Counted from the first letter of the stretch, positions 8,927-19,257 are shown. The stretch: 64,000 bases of DNA from Pseudomonas fluorescens (GCF_000968015.1 NZ_LACH01000005.1:1-64000), one strand, 5' to 3'. Notes: generated by a model from the letters alone, not told the origin. A program made the numbers and translations.

Positions 8927-9952
8927 TCAGTTGAAACCGCTGGTGGAAATAAAGTCGACGTCGGTTTTCGGCTCGGCACGCATCAATAGACCGATCACCT
9001 GCTCCAGCGTGCGCCCTTCGAACAGGATGGCATGCAGTCCGGCGACCAGCGGCATGTACACGCCAACCTCCTGGGCCTTGGTCTTGAGCACCTTGAGGGT
9101 GTTCACGCCTTCAGCGACTTCGCCCAGGCGCGTCACGGCATCTTCCAGGCTCAAGCCCTGGCCGAGGGCGAACCCGACCTGGTAGTTACGGCTTTTCGGC
9201 GACGAGCAGGTGACGATCAAATCGCCAACGCCCGCCAAACCGAGGAAGGTCATCGGGTTGGCGCCCTGATTCACCGCAAAGCGGGTCATTTCCGCCAGCG
9301 CCCGGGTGATCAGCATGCTCTTGGTGTTTTCGCCCATGCCCAGCGCCACCGCCATGCCGGCGATGATTGCGTAGACGTTTTTCAGTGCGCCGCCCAACTC
9401 CACGCCGAAGCGGTCGGCGCTGGCGTACACGCGAAAGGTCCGGCCATGCAGCGCTTCTTGAACCCGCTGGCAGAGCTCTTCGTCTTCGCTGGCGACCACC
9501 GTGGCGGTCAGCGCGTGTTCGGCGATTTCACGGGCCAGGTTCGGCCCGGACAGCACGCCGATACGCGCTTGCGGGGCGATCTCTTCAAGGATTTCGCTCA
9601 TCAGTTTGAAGGTGTGGGCTTCGATGCCTTTGGTCAGGCTCACCAACAATTTGCCGGTCAAACGTTCGGCGTGCGGCATCAATACCGAGCGCAGCGCGCT
9701 GGACGGCAGTGCGACGAAGCACAGGTCGCAGGCTTGCAGAGTGGCCAGCAGGTCGGTGACCGCTTCCACGGCCGGCAGAATCTTGATGCCTTTGAGGTAA
9801 CGCGGGTTCTCGCGATTGACCCGAATGGCCTCTGCCTGCTCGGGGTCACGCATCCACAGCCGGACCTGGTGCCCGTTCTCGGCCAGCAGGTTAGCCACGG
9901 CGGTACCAAAACTTCCGCCTCCCAGGACCGCAATTGGGCGCTGTTCAGTCAT
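8927..9952 (-). CDS. gpsA: Glycerol-3-phosphate dehydrogenase (NAD(P)+)
   Basis: Cytosolic enzyme of 341 residues that makes sn-glycerol-3-phosphate from dihydroxyacetone phosphate for phospholipid synthesis. The Rossmann motif is [12 protein letters not shown] near residue 8. [11 protein letters not shown] and the catalytic Lys in [13 protein letters not shown] follow, then the C-terminal [14 protein letters not shown] substrate domain. The start at 9952 gives the usual GpsA length. It begins the operon with DUF4389 and sixA and is divergent from the TonB-receptor operon. Confidence 0.95.
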   Translation of the reverse strand: MTEQRPIAVLGGGSFGTAVANLLAENGHQVRLWMRDPEQAEAIRVNRENPRYLKGIKILPAVEAVTDLLATLQACDLCFVALPSSALRSVLMPHAERLTGKLLVSLTKGIEAHTFKLMSEILEEIAPQARIGVLSGPNLAREIAEHALTATVVASEDEELCQRVQEALHGRTFRVYASADRFGVELGGALKNVYAIIAGMAVALGMGENTKSMLITRALAEMTRFAVNQGANPMTFLGLAGVGDLIVTCSSPKSRNYQVGFALGQGLSLEDAVTRLGEVAEGVNTLKVLKTKAQEVGVYMPLVAGLHAILFEGRTLEQVIGLLMRAEPKTDVDFISTSGFN

Positions 9953-10148
9953 ATGCAATCCGTTAATCCATACCAGTGGCGATGTCGGCATTATACGGAG
10001 CGGCCCAGTGGCGGCCAGCCCCCGCATCAATTACCGACACTTGTAGGAAGAAGACCAAGAAAACCGAGGAAAATGCCCACAACGTGACTGGAAAAGTCAT
10101 TGCGCTCGGTTAACATGCGCGCCAATTGTTCGCTATCAAGGATGTGTT

Positions 10149-12272
10149 GTGTCGTTTGGCTCTCCATCACCTCGCTCGCCGCTGGTACTGGCGCTGATTT
10201 TCAGCTCGCCTTTGCTTGCCGACGACTTGTTCCTCGACAGCGAGGCGCTGCCGCAAGTATTGACCGCGACGCGGCTCAAGCAGTCGCCGGCCGCGGTACC
10301 GGGAAGCATGACGGTGATCGACAGCGAACTGATCAACGCCAGTGGCGCCCGGGACATCAGTGAGTTGCTGCGACTGGTGCCGGGAATGATGGTCGGCAAC
10401 ATCAACGGCAACCAGGCGGCGGTGAACTATCACGGCACCAATGCGACCGAAGCGCGACGCCTGCAGGTGTTGATCGACGGCCGTTCGGTGTACCGCGCAG
10501 GCCTGGCCACCGTGGACTGGAGTGACATTCCCGTCGCCCTGGAAGACATCGAGCGCATCGAAGTTTTTCGCGGCCCCAACACCGTCAGCTATGGCGCCAA
10601 TGCGCTGATGGCGGTGGTCAACATCATCACGCGTAACCCGGCCGACAGCCACGGCACGCGAATGAAAGTCACCCGTGGGCAGCGCGGCATCGACGACTTT
10701 TACGCCAGCCAGGGCGTGGGCTGGGACGGCGGCGACCTGCGCCTGTCACTGTCCGGCCAGCAAGACGACGGCTTCGACTCGGACCGCAATGGCGCCGACT
10801 ACCGTGACAGCCGCCGCTTGAACCGCTTCAACCTCGCTGTCAGCCAGACGCTCACTGAAAACCAGAGTATCGACTGGCAATTGAATGCCAAGGACGGGAC
10901 CAATCAGCGTCCGTATACCTACCGCCCGGTCTTCTCGGGGATTACCGCTGCGGGGAACAATTCTGACGTCATCGCCAAGGACTACGCCGGCTCGCTGCGC
11001 TGGAACCTCGACATCAATCCCGATCACAGCCTTTACATCCAGGGCTCGGCGCAGCACTGGGATCGTCAGCAGACCTGGCGTGCCTGCGATGCCGAGGTTT
11101 CGTTCAGCCCCCAGTTGACCGAACTCTGGCAGCTCAACCCGAATTACACCGAACGCCTGGCGCGCAACATGGAGCGCTACACCGGCCCCGGCGCGCCCGC
11201 AGGTGACCCGGCCCAACGCGCACTGGCCAATCAAGTGCTCGACCAATGGCGAAACGGCGCCCGGCAAACCCTCTGTGGCGACATTGACCAGAGCGCCCGG
11301 GAATCGCGCTACGACCTTGAATTGCAGGACACCCTCAGCCTGTCCGACAGTCTGCGGCTGCTCAGCGGCATGAACTATCGTTACGACCGGGCAGATTCCG
11401 AGACCTACTTCAATGGCACCCTGGACGACACCACCTGGCGTGCGTTCGGCCAACTCGAGTGGCGCGCCACCGAACATTGGTTGCTGCAGGGCGGAGCGAT
11501 GTTCGAAGACACGCAATTGATCGGCAGTTCGCTCACCCCCCGGGTGGCCGTCAACTACCTGATCAACCCGCGCCATGGCCTGCGGGCGGTGTATTCGGAA
11601 GCCATCCGCTCGCCGGACATGTTCGAGAACAACGTCAACTGGAGCTATCAGGTAAAGAACCTGCGGCCCAGCGCCTATGGCCAGTCCAGTGCCCGTTATT
11701 TCGTCAAGACCCGTGGCCCCGGCAACCTCGAACAGGAACACATGCGCTCCCGGGAGCTGGGCTACAACGGCTACTTTGCCGAAGTGGGGCTGGCGGTGGA
11801 TGTGAAGCTGTTCTACGACGAAATCACCGGGATGATCAGCGAACCGTTGCGCAACAATCAGTACATCGCCAGCAATTCAAACCGCGCGCGCTTCTCCGGG
11901 GCAGAAACCCAGCTCGACTGGAGAATCAGCAGCGCCGATCGCCTACGCCTGACCTATGCCTACGTCGATGCCGAGGCGAGTAACCCACAGGATGCACAAC
12001 AGACGGCTCGAAACAGCGGTTCCGCCGGTTGGCTACGCAACTGGGGCCACGGCTGGAACAGCGCGCTCTTCTACTATGGTGACGATGCCCTGAACGGCTA
12101 CCGCTTCGAACGGGTCGACACGCGCATCGCCAAACGCATTGGCCTGGGCAAGGCCAGCCTGGAACTGGCCGGCGTGCTCCAGCAACGCCTCGACAGCCAG
12201 CCCACGACCTTCGTCGACAACAACTACGACGAGCGCCGGGTGCTTTACTTCAGCGCGGAGCTGGCGTTCTAA
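10149..12272 (+). CDS. TonB-dependent outer-membrane receptor
   Basis: Outer-membrane beta-barrel receptor of 707 residues. A short signal peptide ends near Leu-Leu-Ala-Asp (about 22-25). The plug domain (about 35-155) carries VLTATRLKQS, VDVIDG-type VLIDGRSVY and RIEVFRGPNTVSYGANA. The C-terminus ends in a typical aromatic beta-strand, YFSAELAF. The GTG at 10149 is preceded by AAGGA at 6 bases. The plug is closest in style to vitamin-B12/colicin-type receptors (BtuB/CirA group), but the ligand is unknown. One base separates its stop from the next gene, so it is operonic with a periplasmic binding protein and a hybrid kinase. Confidence 0.9.
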   Translation: MSFGSPSPRSPLVLALIFSSPLLADDLFLDSEALPQVLTATRLKQSPAAVPGSMTVIDSELINASGARDISELLRLVPGMMVGNINGNQAAVNYHGTNATEARRLQVLIDGRSVYRAGLATVDWSDIPVALEDIERIEVFRGPNTVSYGANALMAVVNIITRNPADSHGTRMKVTRGQRGIDDFYASQGVGWDGGDLRLSLSGQQDDGFDSDRNGADYRDSRRLNRFNLAVSQTLTENQSIDWQLNAKDGTNQRPYTYRPVFSGITAAGNNSDVIAKDYAGSLRWNLDINPDHSLYIQGSAQHWDRQQTWRACDAEVSFSPQLTELWQLNPNYTERLARNMERYTGPGAPAGDPAQRALANQVLDQWRNGARQTLCGDIDQSARESRYDLELQDTLSLSDSLRLLSGMNYRYDRADSETYFNGTLDDTTWRAFGQLEWRATEHWLLQGGAMFEDTQLIGSSLTPRVAVNYLINPRHGLRAVYSEAIRSPDMFENNVNWSYQVKNLRPSAYGQSSARYFVKTRGPGNLEQEHMRSRELGYNGYFAEVGLAVDVKLFYDEITGMISEPLRNNQYIASNSNRARFSGAETQLDWRISSADRLRLTYAYVDAEASNPQDAQQTARNSGSAGWLRNWGHGWNSALFYYGDDALNGYRFERVDTRIAKRIGLGKASLELAGVLQQRLDSQPTTFVDNNYDERRVLYFSAELAF

Positions 12273-12273
12273 G

Positions 12274-13206
12274 ATGCGGTATCGCCCGTCACGCAAGACG
12301 CCAATCCTTGGCCGCCTGCTGGCCGGGTTGTGCCTGGTGTTTGCCGGGCTGCTGAGCAGCCTGGAAGCCCGCGCCGCGGACATTTTGCTGACCGGCGCCG
12401 AGGACGGCCCGGGCATGCAATCCTTCACTCAGGCCCTGAGCACGTTGCGGCCTGCCGATTACGTGCACTTCCAGCCACTGACCAGTCTGCCGGCGCCAGG
12501 CAAACTGCCCGCCGACACCCGTTTGATTCTGCTCGACCTGCCGAGCCTCGACTGGCGCCTGCAAGACACCCAGGGCCCGGCGACGCTGGTGCTGCGCATC
12601 AGCCGCCTGCAAGCCCGTCAGCATCTGGGGGCCACCCGCCCCCCCCACCTCAGCCTGCTCTGGAGCGATCCGCCCCTGGACCGACAATTGCGCCTGACCC
12701 GACTGCTGCTGCCTCAGGCCAAACGGGTCGGCGTGCTCTTCGACGGCCACAGCGAATTCCTCTTGAAAGAACTGCATCAGGCCGCCCACTCCCTGGGTCT
12801 TGAGGTGGTCACCGAGCGCTGGGATAACACGAACGACAGCCGGCCGCTGCAGACCTTGCTGAAGAACAGCGACGTGTTGCTGGGCCTCGACGACCCCGAT
12901 CTGTACAACCCGAAAACCGCGAAAAACCTGTTGCTCAGCAGCTATGCACGGCAATTGGCGTTGATCGGCCCTAACGCCGGGTTCGTCAGGGCCGGGAGCC
13001 TGGCCAGCACCTACAGCGATCAGAGCGATTGGCTGGCAATGCTCGACGAACTGCTCGACCGGCCACCGGCCACGTGGCCACGCACGCACTACCCGCAACG
13101 CTTCAAAGTCTTAAGCAACCCGCAAGTGGCTCGTTCATTAGGTATTGAACAGATGAACGAAGCGTCTGTCGCAACACAGTTGGCCGAAGGAGAAAACCGC
13201 CCATGA
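12274..13206 (+). CDS. Orphan periplasmic binding protein (COG2984-like)
   Basis: Secreted protein of 310 residues with a signal peptide of about 35 residues ending in the Ala-Arg-Ala-Ala region. The mature part has two-lobe binding-protein character. [19 protein letters not shown] and [16 protein letters not shown] fit the ABC_sub_bind (TrpX/COG2984) group. No permease or ATPase gene is nearby, which suggests a sensory rather than a transport role. Its stop overlaps the start of the hybrid kinase (ATGA), so the two proteins are made in a coupled way. A kinase partner is an inference from this coupling. Confidence 0.75.
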   Translation: MRYRPSRKTPILGRLLAGLCLVFAGLLSSLEARAADILLTGAEDGPGMQSFTQALSTLRPADYVHFQPLTSLPAPGKLPADTRLILLDLPSLDWRLQDTQGPATLVLRISRLQARQHLGATRPPHLSLLWSDPPLDRQLRLTRLLLPQAKRVGVLFDGHSEFLLKELHQAAHSLGLEVVTERWDNTNDSRPLQTLLKNSDVLLGLDDPDLYNPKTAKNLLLSSYARQLALIGPNAGFVRAGSLASTYSDQSDWLAMLDELLDRPPATWPRTHYPQRFKVLSNPQVARSLGIEQMNEASVATQLAEGENRP

Positions 13207-15104
13207 CCTTCCGTCGCCGTTGGGACATCAACACCCGCACACAAATCATCAGCCTCGGCCCTGCCCTGTTGCTGACGTTGCTGTTGATCAGCTTCTTCAC
13301 CTTCGTGCGAATCCAGGACCTGCGTCAGGAGCTCAATCACACCGGGCAGCTGATCGCCAACCAACTGGCGCCGGCCACCGAATACGGGGTGATCTCGGGC
13401 AACAACGAGGTGCTCGACAGTTTGCTCAAGGCCACCCTGGCCACGCCCAATGTGCGCTTTCTGGAAGTCCAGGACAGTACCAACCGGATTCTGGTGTACG
13501 TCGAGCAACCGTCGGAAACCCACACCCGCTCGCATCAGGTCGAAGTGTTCCAGGCCCCGGTGCGGCTGCAACGAATCCAGCTGCACAATGATTTCCTGCA
13601 AGGCAGCCGCGTCGCCAACACGGCGCCCACCGAGGATTATCTGGGTCGGGTGATCGTCGGCCTGTCCAATGACGCCTTCAGCCAGCGTCAGCAGGAAATC
13701 CTGCTCAAGGCCGGGATCCTGGCACTGTTCGCCCTGTTGTTCACTTTTCTGCTCGCCCGGCGACTGGCCGGCAGCCTGTCGCAACCGATCCGCGACATCG
13801 GCAACGCGGTCAAGGCGATTCAAGACGGCGATTACAAAACGCCGCTGCCGATCGTCGACGACACCGAACTGGGCGCGCTGTCGCAACACATCAACAACCT
13901 CGCCAACGGGCTCGAACAAGCCAGTCGCGAACAGCATCAAGCGATGGCGCAGTTGATTCAGACTCGCGAGGAAGCGGAAAAGGCCAACAACGCCAAATCC
14001 GATTTCCTTGCGATGATGAGCCACGAACTGCGCACGCCGATGAATGGCGTGCTGGGCATGCTGCAACTGCTGGAAACCACCGAGATGACCGAGGAGCAGG
14101 TCGAATACGCGGCGCTTGCCTCGGAGTCCACCGAACACCTGCTCAAAGTCATCAACGACATTCTCGATTTCTCGCGCATCGAGCGTTCGGAACTGGAGCT
14201 GGAGCACATTCCGTTCAACCTCGCGGACCTGATCGGCAGTTGCGCCCAGTCGTTCTCCCACAGCGCCGTGCAACGCGGGCTCGACCTGGCGCTGTCGATT
14301 CCGGACGACATGCGCGCGTTGCAGGTGCAGGGCGACCCGACGCGGATCCGGCAGATCCTGGTCAACCTGATCGGCAATGCGCTGAAATTCACCGAACAGG
14401 GCCGCGTCAGCATCGAACCGCAATGGCAGTCGCTGGATCACGAACTGCTGTGGTTCACCTGCACTGTGCGCGACAGCGGGATTGGTATCTCGGCTGAAAG
14501 CCTGGAATTGATGTTCAACGCCTTCCAGCAGGCCGACAGTTCTATTTCGAGGCGCTACGGTGGCACCGGGCTGGGCCTGCCGATTGCTCGCACGCTGGCT
14601 GAACGCATGGGCGGCACGTTGCGCGCCAAGAGCGAGGAAGGTCGCGGCTCGGTGTTTACCCTGGAAATTCCGCTGGCGCTTTATAAACAGACGCTGCCCG
14701 TGTTGGTGCCGCGCACACCGACCGGCAGCGGTGATGGCGAAGGGCGCAACGTGTTGCTGGTGGAAGACAATCCAGTCAATCAGACGGTCATCGAAGCAAT
14801 GTTGCGCAGTCTGGGCTTTACTGTCAGCGTCGTCACCGATGGCGCGCAGGCAGTGCGCAGTGCCGAGAGTCTGATCTTCGAAGCGATTCTGATGGACTGC
14901 CGGCTACCGATCATCGACGGCTACGAGGCCACCCGACAGATTCGCCAATTACCCGGCTGCACAGACTTGCCGATCATCGCGCTGACCGCCAACGCCTTGC
15001 AGGGTGACCGCGAAGCCTGTTTATCGGCGGGAATGAACGATTACCTGGCCAAGCCCTTCAAACGCACAGATTTGCAGCAAATTTTGCAGCGCTGGGTGCA
15101 GTAG
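13203..15104 (+). CDS. Hybrid histidine kinase, PA1611-like
   Basis: Inner-membrane hybrid sensor kinase of 633 residues. In order it has TM1 (about 17-37), a periplasmic domain of about 135 residues, TM2 (about 176-195), HAMP, HisKA with the H-box [12 protein letters not shown] (His274), HATPase with [12 protein letters not shown], and a receiver with Asp565 in [12 protein letters not shown]. No HPt domain is present. In P. aeruginosa the kinase PA1611 lies directly upstream of fabA and is reported to bind RetS and so promote GacS signalling. The same position and domain order here support orthology. The gene is coupled to the binding-protein gene upstream. Confidence 0.85.
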   Translation: MTFRRRWDINTRTQIISLGPALLLTLLLISFFTFVRIQDLRQELNHTGQLIANQLAPATEYGVISGNNEVLDSLLKATLATPNVRFLEVQDSTNRILVYVEQPSETHTRSHQVEVFQAPVRLQRIQLHNDFLQGSRVANTAPTEDYLGRVIVGLSNDAFSQRQQEILLKAGILALFALLFTFLLARRLAGSLSQPIRDIGNAVKAIQDGDYKTPLPIVDDTELGALSQHINNLANGLEQASREQHQAMAQLIQTREEAEKANNAKSDFLAMMSHELRTPMNGVLGMLQLLETTEMTEEQVEYAALASESTEHLLKVINDILDFSRIERSELELEHIPFNLADLIGSCAQSFSHSAVQRGLDLALSIPDDMRALQVQGDPTRIRQILVNLIGNALKFTEQGRVSIEPQWQSLDHELLWFTCTVRDSGIGISAESLELMFNAFQQADSSISRRYGGTGLGLPIARTLAERMGGTLRAKSEEGRGSVFTLEIPLALYKQTLPVLVPRTPTGSGDGEGRNVLLVEDNPVNQTVIEAMLRSLGFTVSVVTDGAQAVRSAESLIFEAILMDCRLPIIDGYEATRQIRQLPGCTDLPIIALTANALQGDREACLSAGMNDYLAKPFKRTDLQQILQRWVQ

Positions 15105-15202
15105 TGCAGGCCTTTCGGCTATCTGCGACTGGCGTGAAAGGCGAAAGTGCGGCAGTCTTAGGCACCCGAACAGGCCCGAAAAGGGGCTTGAATAATAATT
15201 TC

Positions 15203-15220
15203 AGTGCACAAGTGTACATT
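15203..15220. promoter_or_regulatory. Candidate DesT/FabR-type operator of fabA
   Basis: Imperfect 18-base palindrome AGTGCACAAGTGTACATT (12 of 18 positions symmetric), 132 bases before fabA. TetR-type regulators DesT and FabR bind palindromes of similar ...ACA..TGT... form upstream of fabAB. It is supported by position and shape only. Confidence 0.4.
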
Positions 15221-15351
15221 CATGTCCTTGGTGCTGTGACTTTCACCACAACGCAATAGTCTATGAGTAGGCTGCTGACTCGAGGCATGAACGCTTCGAT
15301 CGGCCGGGAAGATTTGCCCCACCTGCCGCATGGGACTATTGAGGAGCTCGC

Positions 15352-15867
15352 ATGACCCAACAAAACGCCTTTACTCGGGAAGACCTGCTGCGCTGCAGTC
15401 GCGGTGAGCTGTTCGGCCCAGGTAACGCACAACTGCCCGCCCCGAACATGTTGATGGTGGATCGCATCACCCATATCAGCGCCGAGGGTGGCAAGTACGG
15501 CAAAGGTGAATTGGTCGCCGAGCTGGATATCACTCCGGACCTGTGGTTCTTCGCCTGCCACTTCGAAGGTGATCCGGTGATGCCAGGCTGCCTGGGCCTC
15601 GACGCCATGTGGCAACTGGTCGGCTTCTTCCTCGGCTGGCAAGGTCTGCCGGGCCGCGGTCGCGCCCTGGGTTCGGGCGAAGTGAAATTCTTCGGTCAGG
15701 TTTTGCCGACCGCCAAGAAAGTAACCTATAACATTCAGATCAAGCGCGTACTGAAGGGCAAACTGAACCTGGCCATCGCCGATGGTTCGGTCAGCGTCGA
15801 CGGCCGCGAGATCTACACCGCCGAAGGCCTTCGGGTCGGCGTTTTCACCTCCACTGACAACTTCTAA
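15352..15867 (+). CDS. fabA: 3-hydroxydecanoyl-ACP dehydratase/isomerase
   Basis: Cytosolic hotdog enzyme of 171 residues that dehydrates 3-hydroxydecanoyl-ACP and isomerises trans-2- to cis-3-decenoyl-ACP, the branch point of anaerobic unsaturated fatty acid synthesis. The active-site His70 ([14 protein letters not shown]) and Asp84 (GLDAMWQL) are at their E. coli positions. AGGAG precedes the ATG. fabB follows after 11 bases, forming the usual fabAB operon. Confidence 0.97.
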   Translation: MTQQNAFTREDLLRCSRGELFGPGNAQLPAPNMLMVDRITHISAEGGKYGKGELVAELDITPDLWFFACHFEGDPVMPGCLGLDAMWQLVGFFLGWQGLPGRGRALGSGEVKFFGQVLPTAKKVTYNIQIKRVLKGKLNLAIADGSVSVDGREIYTAEGLRVGVFTSTDNF

Positions 15868-15878
15868 GGGTTATCCGC

Positions 15879-17099
15879 ATGCGCCGCGTCGTTATCACTG
15901 GTCTGGGCATCGTTTCGTGCCTGGGCAATGACAAAGAGACCGTCTCCGCTAACCTGCGTGCAAGCCGCCCTGGCATCCGGTTCAACCCGGAATATGCCGA
16001 AATGGGTCTGCGTAGCCAGGTTTCCGGCTCCATTGACCTTCCCCTCGAAGAGCTGATCGATCGCAAGATCTTTCGCTTCGTCGGCCACGCGGCGGCTTAC
16101 GCCTACCTGGCCATGAAAGACGCCATCGCCGACTCCGGTCTGACCGATGAGCAAGTCTCCAACCCGCGTACCGGCCTGATCGCCGGTTCCGGTGGCGCCT
16201 CCACGCTGAACCAGATGGAAGCGCTGGACATCCTGCGCGAGAAAGGCGTCAAGCGTGTCGGCCCATACCGCGTCACGCGGACCATGAGCAGCACCGTTTC
16301 CGCTTGCCTGGCCACACCGTTCAAGATCAAGGGCCTGAACTACTCCATCGCTTCTGCCTGCGCCACCAGTGCTCACTGCATCGGTACGGCCATGGAACAG
16401 ATCCAGATGGGCAAGCAGGACATCGTGTTCGCCGGCGGCGGTGAAGAAGAGCATTGGAGCCAATCGTTCCTGTTCGACGCCATGGGCGCACTGTCCAGCC
16501 AGTACAACGAAACCCCGGAAAAAGCTTCCCGTGCCTACGACGCCAAGCGTGACGGTTTCGTCATCGCCGGCGGTGGCGGCATGGTCGTGGTCGAAGAGCT
16601 GGAACACGCTCTGGCCCGCGGCGCGAAGATCTACGCGGAAATCGTTGGCTACGGCGCGACCTCCGACGGCTACGACATGGTCGCCCCAAGCGGCGAAGGC
16701 GCCATCCGCTGCATGCAGATGGCCATGTCCACCGTTGACGCTCCGATCGACTACCTGAACACCCACGGCACCTCGACTCCGGTCGGCGACGTCATGGAAA
16801 TGAAAGGTGTGCGTGAACTGTTCGGTGACAAGGCTCCGGCCATCAGCTCCACCAAGAGCTTGTCGGGTCACTCCCTGGGCGCCGCCGGCGTTCACGAAGC
16901 GATCTACTGCATGCTGATGATGGAAGGCAACTTCATGGCGGGTTCCGCCAACATCGACGAACTGGACCCGGAAGTGGCTGACATGCCGATCCTGACCAAG
17001 ACTCGTGAAGACGCCACCATCAACACCGTGATGAGCAACAGCTTCGGCTTCGGTGGCACCAACGCTACGCTGGTACTGAAGCGCTGGGCAGGTAAGTAA
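15879..17099 (+). CDS. fabB: 3-oxoacyl-ACP synthase I
   Basis: Condensing enzyme KAS I of 406 residues that elongates acyl-ACP and is needed for unsaturated fatty acids. The thiolase-fold nucleophile is Cys161 in [12 protein letters not shown], with the two catalytic histidines in [11 protein letters not shown] and GHSLGAAG. The C-terminal [14 protein letters not shown] is intact. It is co-transcribed with fabA and ends at a strong terminator. Confidence 0.97.
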   Translation: MRRVVITGLGIVSCLGNDKETVSANLRASRPGIRFNPEYAEMGLRSQVSGSIDLPLEELIDRKIFRFVGHAAAYAYLAMKDAIADSGLTDEQVSNPRTGLIAGSGGASTLNQMEALDILREKGVKRVGPYRVTRTMSSTVSACLATPFKIKGLNYSIASACATSAHCIGTAMEQIQMGKQDIVFAGGGEEEHWSQSFLFDAMGALSSQYNETPEKASRAYDAKRDGFVIAGGGGMVVVEELEHALARGAKIYAEIVGYGATSDGYDMVAPSGEGAIRCMQMAMSTVDAPIDYLNTHGTSTPVGDVMEMKGVRELFGDKAPAISSTKSLSGHSLGAAGVHEAIYCMLMMEGNFMAGSANIDELDPEVADMPILTKTREDATINTVMSNSFGFGGTNATLVLKRWAGK

Positions 17100-17125
17100 T
17101 ACCTCGCCGTTTCGCTGCACACAAA

Positions 17126-17156
17126 AACGCCCCGACTGGTTCGGGGCGTTTTTTTG
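17126..17156 (+). terminator. Rho-independent terminator of fabAB
   Basis: GC-rich stem CGCCCCGA / TCGGGGCG around a four-to-five-base loop, followed by eight T residues, 27 bases after the fabB stop. Confidence 0.92.
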
Positions 17157-17188
17157 TGCGAATGAAAAATGAGGAGCGCCGCAAAACC

Positions 17189-17278
17189 TGTAGGAGTGAG
17201 CCTGCTCGCGATTGCGATAAATCAGACAACATAAATGTTGACTGTAATGGCCCCATCGCGAGCAAGCTCGCTCCCACA
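17189..17278. repeat. REPIN
   Basis: Arms TGTAGGAGTGAGCCTGCTCG on the left and the complement of TGTGGGAGCGAGCTTGCTCG on the right, so the two arms come from different REP variants. It lies in the 380-base gap between fabB and the small gene at 17480. Confidence 0.85.
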
Positions 17279-17362
17279 AAAAGCGCGGCAAACATGAAGC
17301 TTTTGTCATGAAACTCAACGCCCTGCGACCGAATGTCGCGTATTTAGAGGGCTGCAGGACTT

Positions 17363-17422
17363 TTACCAAATTCGCAAAAAACCGTTACCAAACTCAGTCG
17401 TTTACTTAGCAGGCTAACCAAA
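17363..17422 (+). promoter_or_regulatory. Three ACCAAA direct repeats upstream of small gene
   Basis: TTACCAAA at 17363-17370 and 17385-17392, and TAACCAAA at 17415-17422, start 22 and 30 bases apart and end 57 bases before the next start codon. They may be regulator half-sites. No known regulator is recognised. Confidence 0.3.
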
Positions 17423-17479
17423 CATATAACGGAGTCCTGCACACGCCTTGCTGCAGATAACAGAGATTGGAGCTAGCAG

Positions 17480-17668
17480 ATGACTGTAAAAGTAACTGAA
17501 CGCGACGATTCACATAAGTCCCACGAAGGCGTAGCCGCCGGTATCCGGATCTGGGACGTGCACCAACAAGACATGCTGGTGGGGATGTTCCACTCCGAAA
17601 CCGATGCCCACAGCTACAAGGCCGAACTGGAAAAACTGGAGCAGCAACGAGCGCTCCAATCCGCATAA
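17480..17668 (+). CDS. Small conserved hypothetical protein
   Basis: Protein of 62 residues, hydrophilic, with no signal peptide or membrane segment. The middle GIRIWDVHQQDMLVGMFHSE looks like a compact beta-rich unit and the C-terminus is helical (KAELEKLEQQ). It appears to be a small protein of Pseudomonas with no assigned function. It stands between two terminators, so it is a single-gene transcript. The stop is followed closely by a strong hairpin, which supports it being real. Confidence 0.7.
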   Translation: MTVKVTERDDSHKSHEGVAAGIRIWDVHQQDMLVGMFHSETDAHSYKAELEKLEQQRALQSA

Positions 17669-17684
17669 GCAATGACAGCATTGA

Positions 17685-17722
17685 AAACGACAAACCCCGC
17701 CATGAGCGGGGTTTGTCGTTGT
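17685..17722. terminator. Bidirectional terminator
   Basis: Stem of 15 base pairs, AACGACAAACCCCGC / GCGGGGTTTGTCGTT, with a five-base loop. It lies between the small gene at 17480 and the convergent DUF2058 gene and can serve both. Confidence 0.9.
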
Positions 17723-17738
17723 TGCAGTCTTTAACGGC

Positions 17739-18281
17739 TTACCACATCAGATCGTCCGGGATCTGATAAGCCGCGTACGGATCGTCTTCGACAGCGACTT
17801 CTTCGGTCTTCACATTCAGCTGCACGATACGCTGTGGATCGCGCTCCTGGATCTTCAGAGCCGCCTCACGCGGGATCACTTCATAACCGCCGGCGTGGTG
17901 CACGATGGCCAGCGAACCGCTGCTGAGCTTGTTGCGCATCAGCGTGTTGACGGAGATGCGCTTGACCTTCTTGTCGTCAACGAAGTTGTAGTAGTCCTCG
18001 GTCGTCAGCTTCGGCAGACGCGAGACTTCGATCAACTGTTTGACCTGAGCAGCGCGAGCCTTGGCCTCGGCCTTCTCCTGTTGCTGACGGTTCAGTTCCT
18101 GATCGCGCTTGACCTTCTCGGCCATGGCTTCCTGGGCGGCACGCTGCTGCGAGTCATCAAGTTCGATCTGACCTTTGTGGGCCAGCCGCTGCTGTTTCTG
18201 CTTCTCTTTGCCGACCTGTTTGGCCTGCTTCTGGTTGACCAGCCCTGCTTTGAGCAACTGGTCGCGAAGGGAAATGCTCAT
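17739..18281 (-). CDS. DUF2058 (YaiL-type) protein
   Basis: Cytosolic protein of 180 residues of the YaiL/DUF2058 family. The N-terminal half is a highly charged coiled coil rich in Lys, Gln and Glu (about 15-85). The C-terminal half has YYNFVDDKKVKRISV and the ending YAAYQIPDDLMW seen in this family. It is often annotated as nucleoprotein or polysaccharide-synthesis related, but no function is established. Confidence 0.85.
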   Translation of the reverse strand: MSISLRDQLLKAGLVNQKQAKQVGKEKQKQQRLAHKGQIELDDSQQRAAQEAMAEKVKRDQELNRQQQEKAEAKARAAQVKQLIEVSRLPKLTTEDYYNFVDDKKVKRISVNTLMRNKLSSGSLAIVHHAGGYEVIPREAALKIQERDPQRIVQLNVKTEEVAVEDDPYAAYQIPDDLMW

Positions 18282-18309
18282 GGTGCTTATTACTCACTTA
18301 GGCAACTGC

Positions 18310-19143
18310 TCAACCGCAGCTGGGCAAATTCTTTTCCTGACGTTTGGCTTCGCCCCACAAGGCGTCCAACTCTTCTAGGGTGCAATCTTCTATGGGACGG
18401 TGGGTGTCGCGCAATGCCTGTTCGATAAAACGGAAGCGTCTTTCAAACTTGCTGTTGGCGCCACGCAGTGCAGTTTCGGGATCGACCTTGAGATGACGCG
18501 CCAGATTGACCACGGAAAACAACAGATCACCGACTTCATCGGCAATCGCTACCGAGTCATTGTCGGCCATGGCTTCGAGCACTTCATCGAGCTCTTCGCG
18601 CACTTTGTCGAGCACCGGCAAGGCGTCAGGCCAGTCGAACCCGACCTGCCCCGCGCGCTTCTGCAACTTCGCCGAACGAGACAATGCCGGCAGTGCTGCG
18701 GGTACGTCGTCGAGCAAGGACAGTTGCGTTGGCGTGGAAGATTTCTCGGCGCGTTCTTCAGCTTTGATCTCTTCCCAGCGCTGCTTGACCTGATCTTCAC
18801 TCAAGCGCGGAACATCCAGCGGTGCGTACAGATCACCGGTAGGAAACACGTGCGGATGACGGCGAATCAGCTTGCGAGTGATGCTGTCGATGACACCGGC
18901 GAATTCGAAGCGCCCTTCTTCCCGGGCCAGCTGGCTGTAATAAACCACCTGGAACAGTAAATCCCCCAACTCACCCTGCAAGTGATCGAAGTCACCGCGC
19001 TCGATGGCGTCGGCAACTTCATAGGCTTCCTCAAGGGTGTGCGGGACGATGGTTTCGTAGGTTTGCTTGATGTCCCACGGGCAGCCGAACTGCGGGTCGC
19101 GCAGACGGCTCATCAGGTGCAGCAAGTCTTCAAGTGAATACAT
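18310..19143 (-). CDS. mazG: Nucleoside triphosphate pyrophosphohydrolase MazG
   Basis: Cytosolic enzyme of 277 residues hydrolysing (d)NTPs to monophosphates. Two MazG helical domains are present: DPQFGCPWDIKQTYETI with LEEAYEVADAI and GDLLFQVV in the first (about 15-120), and LDEVLEAMADND with DEVGDLLFSVVN in the second. The ATG at 19143 is preferred to an upstream TTG. It lies next to relA, as in many gammaproteobacteria where MazG is linked to (p)ppGpp metabolism, but a REPIN separates them. Confidence 0.92.
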   Translation of the reverse strand: MYSLEDLLHLMSRLRDPQFGCPWDIKQTYETIVPHTLEEAYEVADAIERGDFDHLQGELGDLLFQVVYYSQLAREEGRFEFAGVIDSITRKLIRRHPHVFPTGDLYAPLDVPRLSEDQVKQRWEEIKAEERAEKSSTPTQLSLLDDVPAALPALSRSAKLQKRAGQVGFDWPDALPVLDKVREELDEVLEAMADNDSVAIADEVGDLLFSVVNLARHLKVDPETALRGANSKFERRFRFIEQALRDTHRPIEDCTLEELDALWGEAKRQEKNLPSCG

Positions 19144-19167
19144 CAATCAATCTCTACTCAAAACCAA

Positions 19168-19257
19168 TGTGGGAGCGAGCTTGCTCGCGATAGGGCCGGC
19201 ACATCCAACATCACTGTTGACTGAACGGCCCTCATCGCGAGCAAGCTCGCTCCCACA
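19168..19257. repeat. REPIN
   Basis: Arms TGTGGGAGCGAGCTTGCTCG and complement with a spacer of about 40 bases, between mazG and relA, both on the minus strand. Confidence 0.88.

Noticed and set aside
13203..15104. Kinase taken as a second GacS or BarA
   Set aside because: It lacks the HPt domain and second receiver-like stretch of GacS, is 633 rather than 917 residues and sits at the PA1611 position before fabA.
15864..17369. Minus-strand open frame of about 500 codons opposite fabB
   Set aside because: It spans fabB, its terminator and a REPIN. Real genes do not cross these, so it is a by-product of high GC content.
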